Shown here: piece after piece, positions 33,712 through 42,841 of the stretch
How the letters are laid out: each line of letters starts with the position of its first letter
Numbering within the stretch: the first letter of the stretch is position 1
NCBI GenBank assembly: GCA_025094145.1
Contig: JALLLS010000006.1
Span: 372,001-436,000 of the forward strand
Source of the DNA: Spinellus fusiger
Lineage: Eukaryota; Mucoromycota; Mucoromycetes; Mucorales; Phycomycetaceae
Direction: 5' to 3'
Length of the DNA stretch: 64,000 bases
Notes under the pieces: model-generated
Databases searched by the model: none
Told to the model about the DNA's origin: nothing
Seen by the model: only the letters and a program-made list of their open reading frames with translations
Made by a program: the position numbers and the translations under genes

Positions 33712-34469
33712 GCCGGCAGTGTATTTTTTTCTATGCTGAGAGATAATAAAAATAAAAATAAAATAAAAATAAATAAAAATAAATAGCAAGGTAGTAAAAA
33801 TAGAGACACTTTTTTTTTTAATAAGTGTAGAAATAAGAAAAGGAAAGGACAGCAAACAGTGCTAATGAACAACAAACAAGAATCAAAAAGGAAAAAGACA
33901 TCTAAGCCGTCCATAGGGCAACATCCTAGAGGGAATTCTTTGGGAATGACTTGTTTGTGACGTAACTCCCACTGTGTTATGGGTGTGCTGTAGGTGTGGA
34001 CTGTGCTGTAGGTGTGCTGTAGGTGTGGATCCAAATCCATAACACCATAGATGGACAGCGTGGCCTAATCTCTGTCTTTGGATTGGCTGCTCTCTTGACT
34101 CTTGGGACTTCCTTGATCCTTTTCTCCCCTATTTTTATTTATTCATCCAATCATCCAATCACACCACTGTTGCTACACACTCCATATCCAAACTCACATT
34201 CACACTTGAGGCATTCATCCATGATAAGCCAGTCATGTGACTAAAAGACACACCACTGCCTTTTTGTTTGTTTGTCATGTGACTGAGTTCCAAAGAGTGC
34301 AAAACTCTGTCGTTGAGCACCCCATTGCAGAGCTGGAACCCGCCTCTCTGTCTCTCTGGCAACGGAGTATGAATCCATCAGGGTCTGCAGTCCAAGATAT
34401 TTTTTTGGGAGACATACTCTCAGCACAAGAGGGAGTAGGCCGAAGCTCAAGGCTTCTCCTTGTCCTACC
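33712..34469. promoter_or_regulatory. Divergent intergenic region, cyclin / GAA1
   Basis: Shared upstream region of two divergent genes. It contains A-rich tracts near the cyclin start and a GTAGGTGTG(C/G) repeat at 33979-34026. No separate gene could be supported. Confidence 0.4.
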
Positions 34470-37231
34470 ATGCTTCTGTCAAGAATCAAGGCCAAGCTGG
34501 CAGGCAAGAAGACTGCTTCCAAATTCAACCGTGAACAACAACTTAAACTCGCGTCTGCACTGGAGAGATACATTCTGCCACTAAGGTAGAGACACTCTAA
34601 AAGACACCTATAGAAAACAAACCCACAGCGAGGAATGCCTTTTTCTCCCATAAAGACAGAAAGACAGAAAGAAAGACAGAAAGAACACATCATCTTAGAG
34701 TGTAGTTTTCTGCTTTTTGTAGTGGCGGTTGTTTGGTTATTGCTATTGCCATATGAAGGCTATAATAAACGCACCTATATTTCTGAGAATGCACTTTTGC
34801 CTGGACAGGTACGTGGGTGGAATCTATGCAAACAGAACTAGACATGTGAACCTACGGAACATAGGCCAATGTCAACTATGGCTACAATGATATGCGTTCA
34901 GCCGAAGAGTATCGTAATAGGATTATTACAGTACAAACAAAGGACAGTGAGACGTAAGGATGTCTCTCTTTATTGTTGTTGGTGTTGGTGTTGGTGTTGT
35001 TGTTGGTGGTGGTGGTGGTGCTGAAGATGTTCCTAGACGAGCTGCCTTTCTACAAAAAGAATTAAGACATATTGGATTTACTGCTGCTTCTCAACAGTTT
35101 TCTGTCCAGGGATTAAAGCAGGAATCGGTAAGGAACATGGCTTATCCATCACGAAACAAAGAAAAAGAGTCTTATAGTGAGAGAAATCCTTAGGGCGTCA
35201 ATGCATTTGCTATTTATCGAGCACCCCGTAGTGATGGAAAGGAAGCACTGGTTTTGAGTGCTCCTTGGGTATCTCGTACAGGAGAGTGTAAGTAGATGTA
35301 GAAACATATCTCTGTGGTCCATGGCATTGGGGGAAATCGCCCATGACAGATGGAATTGACAAATGGAATTGACTAGTCAATACGAATGGATTGGCTGCTT
35401 TGCTCTCACTGGCAAAACTATTCAAACGTAAGCAACCTAGTGTCAGCATCTTTCTCTTATGCGTCCTCCTCCCATACTCGTATTGGATCTAGGCAATGTC
35501 TACTGGTCCAAGGACATTGTGCTGTTGGTAACAGACAATGGATTGGTAGGAACACAGGCTTGGTTAGATGCCTACCACGGCATTGTACAGAGTCAAGGTA
35601 AGGTTCTATGAGAAAAGAACGATGTCTACTCACCTCCAACACATAATAATAATAAAGGTGTGCCATGGACAGGCAATAATACCACAGGATTCTCCTCTAT
35701 TGTTATGCCACGATCAGGTGCGATTCAGGGTGTAGTGAATCTTGATTTTCCCGGAACACACGATTATGCTCGCTTGGGCATCTTCTTTGGTAGGCTATCC
35801 ATGTATGTGCATAGTAGAGTCCATTCTCATCCATTGTGTTTGTGCTGCATTAGAGGGAGTCAATGGCCAGCTTCCCAACCTGGATCTAGTGAATTCTATT
35901 GTGGCTATTGCAAGAGATGCTGCACAAATACCCGTTGTTCTCCATGATGCAGCCTCTTCTCCTTACAAAAACACTGCATGGGGAAGATACACCCGTTCTC
36001 TTTCCCATATTGTTCACTCTATGAAATACCAAGTCCTGGGACAACCTTCTAGTGATGCTGGTCTTTATCTAAAGTGGGTGATCTACTATGGCTGTGTCCG
36101 TACTAATGCATTTTATGAGAACAGATACAAGATTGATGCAGTGACAGTCCATGGCATCCATGACACTGACAGTCTAAATCAACTGTTTGGATTCCATAGA
36201 ATAGGCGTGTAAGTCCATCCCTCTTTCTCCACAGACACTGATCTATGTACATGATAGACTGGTAGAATCCACCTTTCGCAGTCTTAACAATCTACTGGAG
36301 CATTTCCACCAATCCTTCTTCTTTTACCTCCTACCTGAGCCTCATCGTTATGTGTCTATTGGTGTTTATATGCCACCCATTATTGTGTTTACATGCAGTC
36401 TGATACTTCAGATATCCTTTTTATATGTTTATATAGACTCATAGAGAAAGAGATAGATAGATGATACGTGTGGTGATCCATTCTATGCATGGAGATGTCC
36501 TTAACCCTTTCTATTTACTCCCTTGTTCTGTATTATCTTCCATTAGCAAAAACAACTGCCTTGACCACCGAGTATCTTCCTGCCTTTACTCTGGAGAAAA
36601 AGAGCAATGCATTTGGATTCTGTGTTTTGGCCACAACTCATATTGTGGGTGTCATTATCTTTTACAGTCTGCAGCCATGGTTTGGACAGCAGTTCTTTGC
36701 CTGTGTATCAGTACAAGAGGTAAATCCCAAGTGATGATGATGAATATTGTTCTCTGATGCTTTGTGTGCTGCCAGACACTTCATAGGCAGTTTGGCATGG
36801 TCTGCCTTTATGCTTTGGCCACCGTCATTGGTGTGAGTCTATGGATCACCCATCATCCCTCTACACACCCCAATGGACGTATCCTCAAGTCCTTTTGCCT
36901 GGCAGAAAGTGCCTTGGTCGTGGCCACTGTTTCCTTGCTTAACTTCAGTCTTGCTATTGCTACAGCTATTCTTATTGTTTTGCCCTATGGTCTGATGCGT
37001 CCTTCTCCTCATTCCTCTTCTCGGTTGTTCCAGTGGTTTGTCCTTGCTCTTATATCTCCTCCAGGACTGGTGGCAGTGTACACAAGTGTGACAGAAGCCT
37101 CTCTTGTGGATACATTGGTAGTATTGATGACAGACTATCATATTGCACAGTCATGGTTCTTGACGTATGTTTGTCTTGTCTACTGGCCCATCCATATGGC
37201 TATGTGTATTCTTATTGTGAGTCATATTTGA
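34470..37231 (+). CDS. GAA1: GPI transamidase component GAA1
   Basis: Thirteen exons (34470-34585, 34706-34808, 34865-34953, 35037-35127, 35194-35287, 35377-35427, 35493-35597, 35658-35789, 35854-36073, 36125-36208, 36258-36411, 36519-36719, 36776-37231) encode 631 residues. Gaa1 is the ER-membrane subunit of GPI transamidase that attaches GPI anchors to protein C-termini. Signs: N-terminal TM helix ([16 protein letters not shown]); M28-peptidase-like lumenal domain with [48 protein letters not shown] and [15 protein letters not shown]; then [20 protein letters not shown] and several C-terminal TM helices. Eleven introns are GT-AG. The intron after LILQ (36412-36518) has AT-AC ends and U12-type signals. 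The intron at 36074-36124 is 51 nt with no in-frame stop. Exon boundaries at 35036 and 36257 were chosen for frame and homology over nearer AG sites. Confidence 0.93.
36074..36124 (+). other. 51-nt in-frame GAA1 intron
   Basis: The donor is GTGGGT, TACTAAT (36101-36107) is a near-perfect branch site 17 nt before the acceptor, and the acceptor is ACAG. The length is a multiple of three without stops, so retention would insert 17 residues. Removal gives [15 protein letters not shown], matching the family block LPYRIEALTLRGI. Confidence 0.75.
36412..36518 (+). other. U12-type AT-AC intron in GAA1
   Basis: The 5' end ATATCCTTT equals the U12 donor consensus. TCCTTAAC at 36498-36505 matches the U12 branch consensus, 13-15 nt before the terminal AC (36517-36518). 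The 107-nt intron is phase 0 and its removal joins SLILQ to SLVLYYLPL, giving a continuous TM helix. The best GT-AG alternative uses a poor donor (GTCTGA) and destroys the helix. Confidence 0.85.
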
Positions 37232-37615
37232 AGCATTATAAAGAAAGAAAGAAAGAAAGAAAGAATAAAACAAAGATCAATGAGTTTTGTGTAGAGATGT
37301 GTTTATGAGAAGGAGAGAGGGCGGGGGTGGAAGATGCTTTCTATAGATAAAGAGTAAAATCATAATGGAAAAGAAGAGGATGCATGCCTCGATGTCTATG
37401 GTATCTTATGCTGCTGCAACAGCCATTGGACTGTCCTGTTCTTCTACAGGCATAACCGGCGTCTTTATGTAATGCTGCCTTGTTCTCTTGGCCGAGGTTG
37501 GAGCAGCAAGAGTGGAGAGATCAGTACGAAAGTACGGCTAGAAGAAAGATACTCTCCATTGAGTTCTATGGCTTGGCTTGTCGATAACACCTCTTTCTTT
37601 TTCTTTCTTTCTTTT
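37232..37615. other. Convergent 3' region, no gene supported
   Basis: Between GAA1 and the convergent DUS gene. Contains an (AAAG)n run at 37240-37263 and a 35-codon plus-strand ORF at 37375-37482, which I cannot support as a gene. Confidence 0.4.
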
Positions 37616-38779
37616 TTAATTTACCTGACACCGCCAATGTCCATACTGACGAATTCCTTTTTCATTCACTTGTCCATACAGTTTTTCTTCTCCTTCACGC
37701 TCATAATCCGCCTCCAATCTCTCCTTCATAGCCATTGTAATATTCCATGCATGTTCCCATGTTGTACATGCTGTCAATTGATCTCTAATGTCTGTATGAA
37801 GACGCAGCGCAGCATGAAACAGCTTAAACAGATGCGACTTTATGATATTAGGCCGGGTTGGACATGCCCGACAGATCTCCAGGTACTCCTGAGCAATGGA
37901 CCACGCCATGGGAGGCTGGTCCTGCACAAACAGTGTTGGGTTGTACAAATGTCCCTCCCCACTCATCACACCAACAGCTCCCGTCATTTCCATGCACCTG
38001 CCAATATCCTCATGGTACAGAATGTTCCCATTGGCAATGACAGGCACACGGACAGCCTGCTGAATGGCCCTGATCTTCTCCCAGTCTGCCAATCCCGTCC
38101 AATGGCCCCTTTGTTCTCTCAGTCGACCATGCACCACAATCAACTGGGCTCCTGCTGCCTCAATCATCTGTGCATACTCTACAGACTGTGCTATTGTGGG
38201 AAACACACGTATTTTGGCAGTAACAGGCACACACAGCTCCTTGTCCAGTCGAGAAATCATCGCTGTGATAGTTTCCCAGTCGTCTTGTAGATACGATCCA
38301 TACCTGCCTCGTTTGGCAATGATCTGAGGACATCCGAGGTTCAAGTCAACAGCGTCGCATTGGTGCTGGACCTGTGTTGCTGCCTCGAGAAGGGTGTCTG
38401 GGTCGTTGGCACAGAACTGAACAATGAGCGGCCGGTCATGGGGGTCAGTGCTCCACTGTGTTTCTCGGTACCTGGGGCCACTGTAGGCATCGCTGAAGAG
38501 TTTTGCATGGAACATGGGGGTGTAGCATAGCTGGGCGTTGTATTTTCGGCTGAGTATTCTCCATGCCTGTTCTGACTGTTCTACCATGGGGGCTACGATA
38601 TAGCGGGGGCTTTTAAGTACTTTATGGTAAAAGTCGTAGCCCTTGAGTTTAGTGCTGGGGTCAGTTGCAGTTGCAGTTGTAGTTGTAGTTGCAGTGGCCC
38701 CTGTTGTGAATGAACAGTGGTGGTGGTGGCGGTGGCGTTGGTGGCAGGCGGTGTGGAGAAGGAAGCGTCGAGACAGCAT
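37616..38779 (-). CDS. DUS1: tRNA-dihydrouridine(16/17) synthase, DUS1-like
   Basis: An intronless frame of 387 residues. DUS enzymes are FMN-dependent and reduce uridine to dihydrouridine in the tRNA D-loop using NADPH. The TIM-barrel motifs are all present: SPRYIVAPMVEQSEQAWR, YTPMFHAKLFSD, RPLIVQFCANDPDTLLEAA, VDLNLGCPQIIAKRGRYGS with catalytic Cys150, VTAKIRVFP, LIVVHGRLREQRGHWTG, VPVIANGNILY and GAVGVMSGEGHLYNP. GCPQ-IAKRGRYG(S) and MVEQSE...WR mark the Dus1 subfamily. The first 45 residues are Arg/His-rich then Thr/Ala-rich (MLSRRFLLHTACHQRHRHHH) and could act as a mitochondrial presequence; a second in-frame start is not obvious. It is divergent from the SART3-like gene across only 222 bp (38780-39001), which holds both promoters. 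Confidence 0.95.
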   Translation of the reverse strand: MLSRRFLLHTACHQRHRHHHHCSFTTGATATTTTTATATDPSTKLKGYDFYHKVLKSPRYIVAPMVEQSEQAWRILSRKYNAQLCYTPMFHAKLFSDAYSGPRYRETQWSTDPHDRPLIVQFCANDPDTLLEAATQVQHQCDAVDLNLGCPQIIAKRGRYGSYLQDDWETITAMISRLDKELCVPVTAKIRVFPTIAQSVEYAQMIEAAGAQLIVVHGRLREQRGHWTGLADWEKIRAIQQAVRVPVIANGNILYHEDIGRCMEMTGAVGVMSGEGHLYNPTLFVQDQPPMAWSIAQEYLEICRACPTRPNIIKSHLFKLFHAALRLHTDIRDQLTACTTWEHAWNITMAMKERLEADYEREGEEKLYGQVNEKGIRQYGHWRCQVN

Positions 38780-39001
38780 TAAAGAAGAAAGTGGACCTGT
38801 TGATAGATTAGAAATAAAATAAGAGGCAAGGAGGGGACAGGTTTCTTTCTTTCACAGTCTTGCAACAGTCACAAGAGGGGGAAAAAAGGAAAGACTCTCT
38901 CTAGTAGCCGCCATGAGAGGTCTTTTTTTCTTCTTTTTCTTCTTCTTTTTCTTTTTACGCTGCTTTAATACCTTTTCGTCCTACGTGTATTCACCTGTAC
39001 T

Positions 39002-42000
39002 ATGGAGACTTTTGATATAATCGATAGTCCAATGAAACAGCAAGAGACACCACAGCAAGAGACACCACAGAAAGTAGATACTGCATTAGAGTCTGCAGAC
39101 AGCAAGACAGAGGAACAATCTGCAGATGATGCTGCCACACAAGAAGCCAAAGCAACACTTGAGGCCCTTGAGGAACTGCCTGTTGTAATGGAAAAGGTAA
39201 GAACAGCTTACCAGCACGAACACACACTTATAGGTCTTATCAGTTAGAACAAGACACAGAAAACTATGAACTACACGTCCGTCTTATTACTCTATTAACG
39301 ACTCTTGATTTTCCCGACCAACTTGAAACAGCACGTCAGGCCATGCATGATATTTACCCTCTCTCAGAAGGTAAATAAACAGAAGAATAGAAGAATAGAT
39401 AAATAGAAGAATAGATAAATAGAAGAATAGATAAATAGAAGAATAGATAAATAGATAAATAAAATAATAGAAAATAAAGGGGCTCTATAGCCAACAGACT
39501 GGCATAACATAAAGGCATCTGACATTTTCTTCTGTTAGCCATGTGGTTGGCATGGATTAATGATGCAAAGAAACAAGCAGACACTGAACAAGGAGAAGCT
39601 TACCTACTTTCTCTTTATGATGAGGCAGAAAAGGACTATTTGTGTAAGTGAGAAAAAGAGCCCTCTGCAAGTGGACTGACGGTAGTAGTTATTTCTGTGT
39701 GGAAATCTTACACTGAGTTTATCCTTGAAAAGTTCAATGTTGCTTGGGATAAGGAAGGGGAGGAGGAGGAAAGTAAGCATGTCTTGGTAGAAACAACACG
39801 GGAGGCACTGTTAAAGGCAGTGCGTGCCACACATCACCATGTATCTCAGGTTATTATGACGATGACAATGATGATGGATCATGTTACTGATGTAGTCTAT
39901 AGAGCCATGAGATATGGAATGTGTACGGAGAATTCGAAGTGAGAATACTAAAGGTGAGTGTTTTTATGTTTATATAAGATAAAAAGATAGTGTCATGCAT
40001 AGTAATAACTTATGCTTTTGTTATAGTATTTTGAGAGGTAATAAGACTGGCATTGGATAAAAGAAAAAGACATTGCACTAAGCGTGTATTTATGCTACTA
40101 GTCCAGAGACACTATCTCATGTCAAGCAAGTGTATTTGAATCGCCTGGAAGCACTTCATATGGGTGAGTAAGAGTAAGGTGGTATAGACTGTACAAAGAA
40201 TAAGAGAGAGAGAGAGACAATCTTTTTCTATTGATATTTATTGATCTTTTCAAGAATGTGAACAGACATTCAACGCTTATTCCAATCTCATTGGGGCCTA
40301 TGACAATGATCATTATGAGGCCAACATGGTAGAAGCCAACAAGATCTATGCAAAGACCAAAGAAGCTGCCAATGAAAGAGGCGTATTTGAACATCAACTG
40401 GTAATCTCTCTTAAGATAATAATAAGAAAAAAAAATCATCTACTCATTGTTGGTGTTTACATGAAATAGATCCAGTCAGGTTATGCTCTTGATACATTCT
40501 ATGAGTACATTGAGAATGAAAAAATAGCCAAGAAGAAGTTTAGTTTGAATGCAGTCAGGAATCTGTACGAACGTGCAGTGGCTATTTACTGTACAGATGT
40601 TGGACTTTGGAATGACTATGTTCTTTTCCTTGTAAGTCTTTAGAGTGGACAGTGCCATGAGGGCTGTGCATTTGAAGAAGAAGACTCACCCACTTCTTCT
40701 CTATCTACACGTGTTTATTATTGATGCTGCTGGGTTAAACACTAACAACAGGTGGAACGTGCACGTATTCAAGTCTTTTTGGAAGCAATTACATTGCGTG
40801 CTGTCAGAAATTGTCCTTGGTCAGGTGTATTATGGTCCCATTTAGCAAGAGTTATGGTAAGAGGGGTGGGGATCGGTGTCTTTTATCACTTGTATATAAG
40901 TATATAAATATTGCTGATAGGAATCCGGACATCGATCTCCAGAACAAATGGCAGGTAAACAAAGATATAAACAACACCCAGTGTGTAGCCATACTTACCC
41001 ATCCATGGTAGATATCTTTGATCGTGCTTTGGAATCCAAGCCACTACTATCGAGCTTGGAAGACTTGGTCACTCTATTGAAAGCAAAGTGTGATTATGAG
41101 CGTCGTCGTATTGATTGGGAAGACGGTAAGTTTGGAAGACATGTTCTACTATTGAATACTTTGTATTAACAAAGAAAGATATGTAAAGTGGGTGAGGAAG
41201 ATGTGATGGATCTTCGTGTTGCCTTTGAAGAGGCCATGGTGTACATTAGTGAAGGTAAAAATGAAGGGGTGGGGTTGGTTTCTGTAGGTATGCACTGATA
41301 CTACTCTTTTCTTCTTCTTCCAATAAGCTTTTGGGAATCATGGAGATCCTTATTACCGGATTGAAAAGTACTATGCCCATATTGAGGTAATAGCTATTCT
41401 AAACATTTATGTAGACAAGATAACTTATACCCCACAAGGGCAATAAATTAGGAAACCTCAAAAAGGCACGCGAGCTTTGGGATGTTATTATCAAAAGACA
41501 CGGAAAACAAGCAGAAGCATGGATACAGTACATTGAATTTGAACGGTAAGTATATAATAGAGTGAATACTATAGAAAAACGCTCTTTCTATATGTTTAGA
41601 ATAGAAATGGATATAGAAATGGGACTGATAACTTTCATCTCTGCTGTTATTTTTATAGAGAGTGTGGTGATGAGCAGCGCTGTCTATCTTTATTCAAACA
41701 AGCCATGGAAAAGAAACTTGACTATCCAGAAAGAATAATGAATGCATGGATGTTATTTGAGCATGAGAATGGAAGTTTGGATTCAATGCAAACTGCTCTT
41801 GTTCGTATTAACAAGGCGACAAAGTTATTATCAACCCACTGGCTGGTGAGTGTAGATTTATTGATGAGGGGAGGGTGTTGTTTTTTATTTATTATGTGAA
41901 TAGACTCATTCTTTCTTTTTCTTTCTTTTTGTTCTCTATACCTGTCTGTCCATACACATAGGCAGGACTTGCAGAACAAGAAGCACTGGATGAAAAGATG

Positions 42001-42612
42001 AAGGAAAAACAAATGGCTCTCAAAGTAAGCAAATTCCCCTTATTTTTCTTCTTTATTGGCATAGACTGATTAGAATAATCATCTTGTTTCTAGGTAAAGA
42101 AGAGTGCTCATCGAAGAAAACAAAAGGCTACCAAGAAGGGTACCCTATCTGCTACAGATGCTGCTACGGATGCTGCTACGGACATTGATAATGCTACCGA
42201 GACAGCAGAAGAAGTGGAGGAGATGGGTGCAGTGGACGCAATTGAGATGAGTGAAACATCCGAGGCAGTAGAAGCTCCTAGAGAGGTCAGAACACAAGGT
42301 GCAGAAGCCAGTCTCAAGCGAAATGCCTCTCAAGACAATGAGGCAAAAGATCAGGTCTTTAAGAAACCAAGATTAGTGCCTAAAGCACAATCTTCTGCTC
42401 CCAATGTCGGCATGGTACCCCACAGAATGCGCTCTGCTCGTGGCAGAGGACGTGGAGGAACTCGTCTCGTCATGTCCAGGGATCCCAAGAAACCAGTAGA
42501 GGCCCCAACAGACAAGGATACTCAGGCACCCACTGTGGGGCCAAGTGTGATACCTCCATCAGCACCTAAAAGTAACAATGATTTCAGAGCCATGTTATTA
42601 GGCAAAAAGTAG
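39002..42612 (+). CDS. SART3-like U4/U6 recycling factor with HAT repeats but no RRM
   Basis: Eighteen exons give 757 residues. Exons: 39002-39196, 39244-39370, 39539-39643, 39689-39849, 39903-39953, 40027-40037, 40102-40163, 40255-40400, 40470-40631, 40752-40856, 40921-40954, 41012-41125, 41189-41254, 41328-41386, 41439-41545, 41659-41845, 41962-42024 and 42094-42612. Residues about 65-585 form HAT (half-TPR) repeats, seen as WKSYTEFIL, WNVYGEFEV, LWNDYVLFL and AWIQYIEFE. Then come a basic nuclear-localisation segment (KKSAHRRKQKATKK), an acidic Ala/Thr stretch, an Arg/Gly stretch (RSARGRGRGGTR), and the C-terminal Lsm-interaction motif SNNDFRAMLLGKK. SART3/Prp24 proteins help re-anneal U4 and U6 snRNAs. 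The two RRMs normally between the NLS and the tail are missing. Exon 6 has only 11 nt. Exon 4 has two acceptors 3 nt apart (39686 or 39689). An ATAGATAAATAGAAGA minisatellite sits in the intron at 39372-39470. Confidence 0.85.
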
Positions 42613-42841
42613 GGGACTGTCTATGAATAATAATAAAATCACTGTGTCATTTCTTTTCTTTCAAGACATAAGAATGGTAGTTTAGGAGGAAAGTAGCCTA
42701 AGGTGTGTTTATTTTATATAAAAGTACAAATAGTACATCATTATCAACTATGAGATTTTAAACAGTTATACTATATAATATTAATAACAAAAGAAAGAGG
42801 GGGGGAAAAAAAGAAAGAGAAAGAAAGCGAAACAATAACTC
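42613..42841. other. Convergent 3' ends
   Basis: About 230 bp between the stop codons of two convergent genes, AT-rich with AATAAT/AATAAA-like polyadenylation signals on both strands. No gene. Confidence 0.5.

Noticed and set aside
33712..33855. Longer N-terminus for the PHO80-like cyclin
   Set aside because: The extra codons are a Phe/Ile/Lys-rich AT-rich leader with no resemblance to cyclins; the Met at 33711 is a better start.
34290..34400. tRNA-like stretch on the minus strand upstream of GAA1 (GGCGGGTTCCAGCTC)
   Set aside because: Resembles a B-box, but no A-box, acceptor stem or cloverleaf can be formed.
36207..36234. 28-nt intron in GAA1 with acceptor at 36234
   Set aside because: Too short for a fungal intron; the GTAAGT donor at 36209 with acceptor at 36257 keeps the frame and the family motif.
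37375..37482. 35-codon ORF between GAA1 and DUS1
   Set aside because: No homology, no neighbouring exons, lies in a convergent 3' region.
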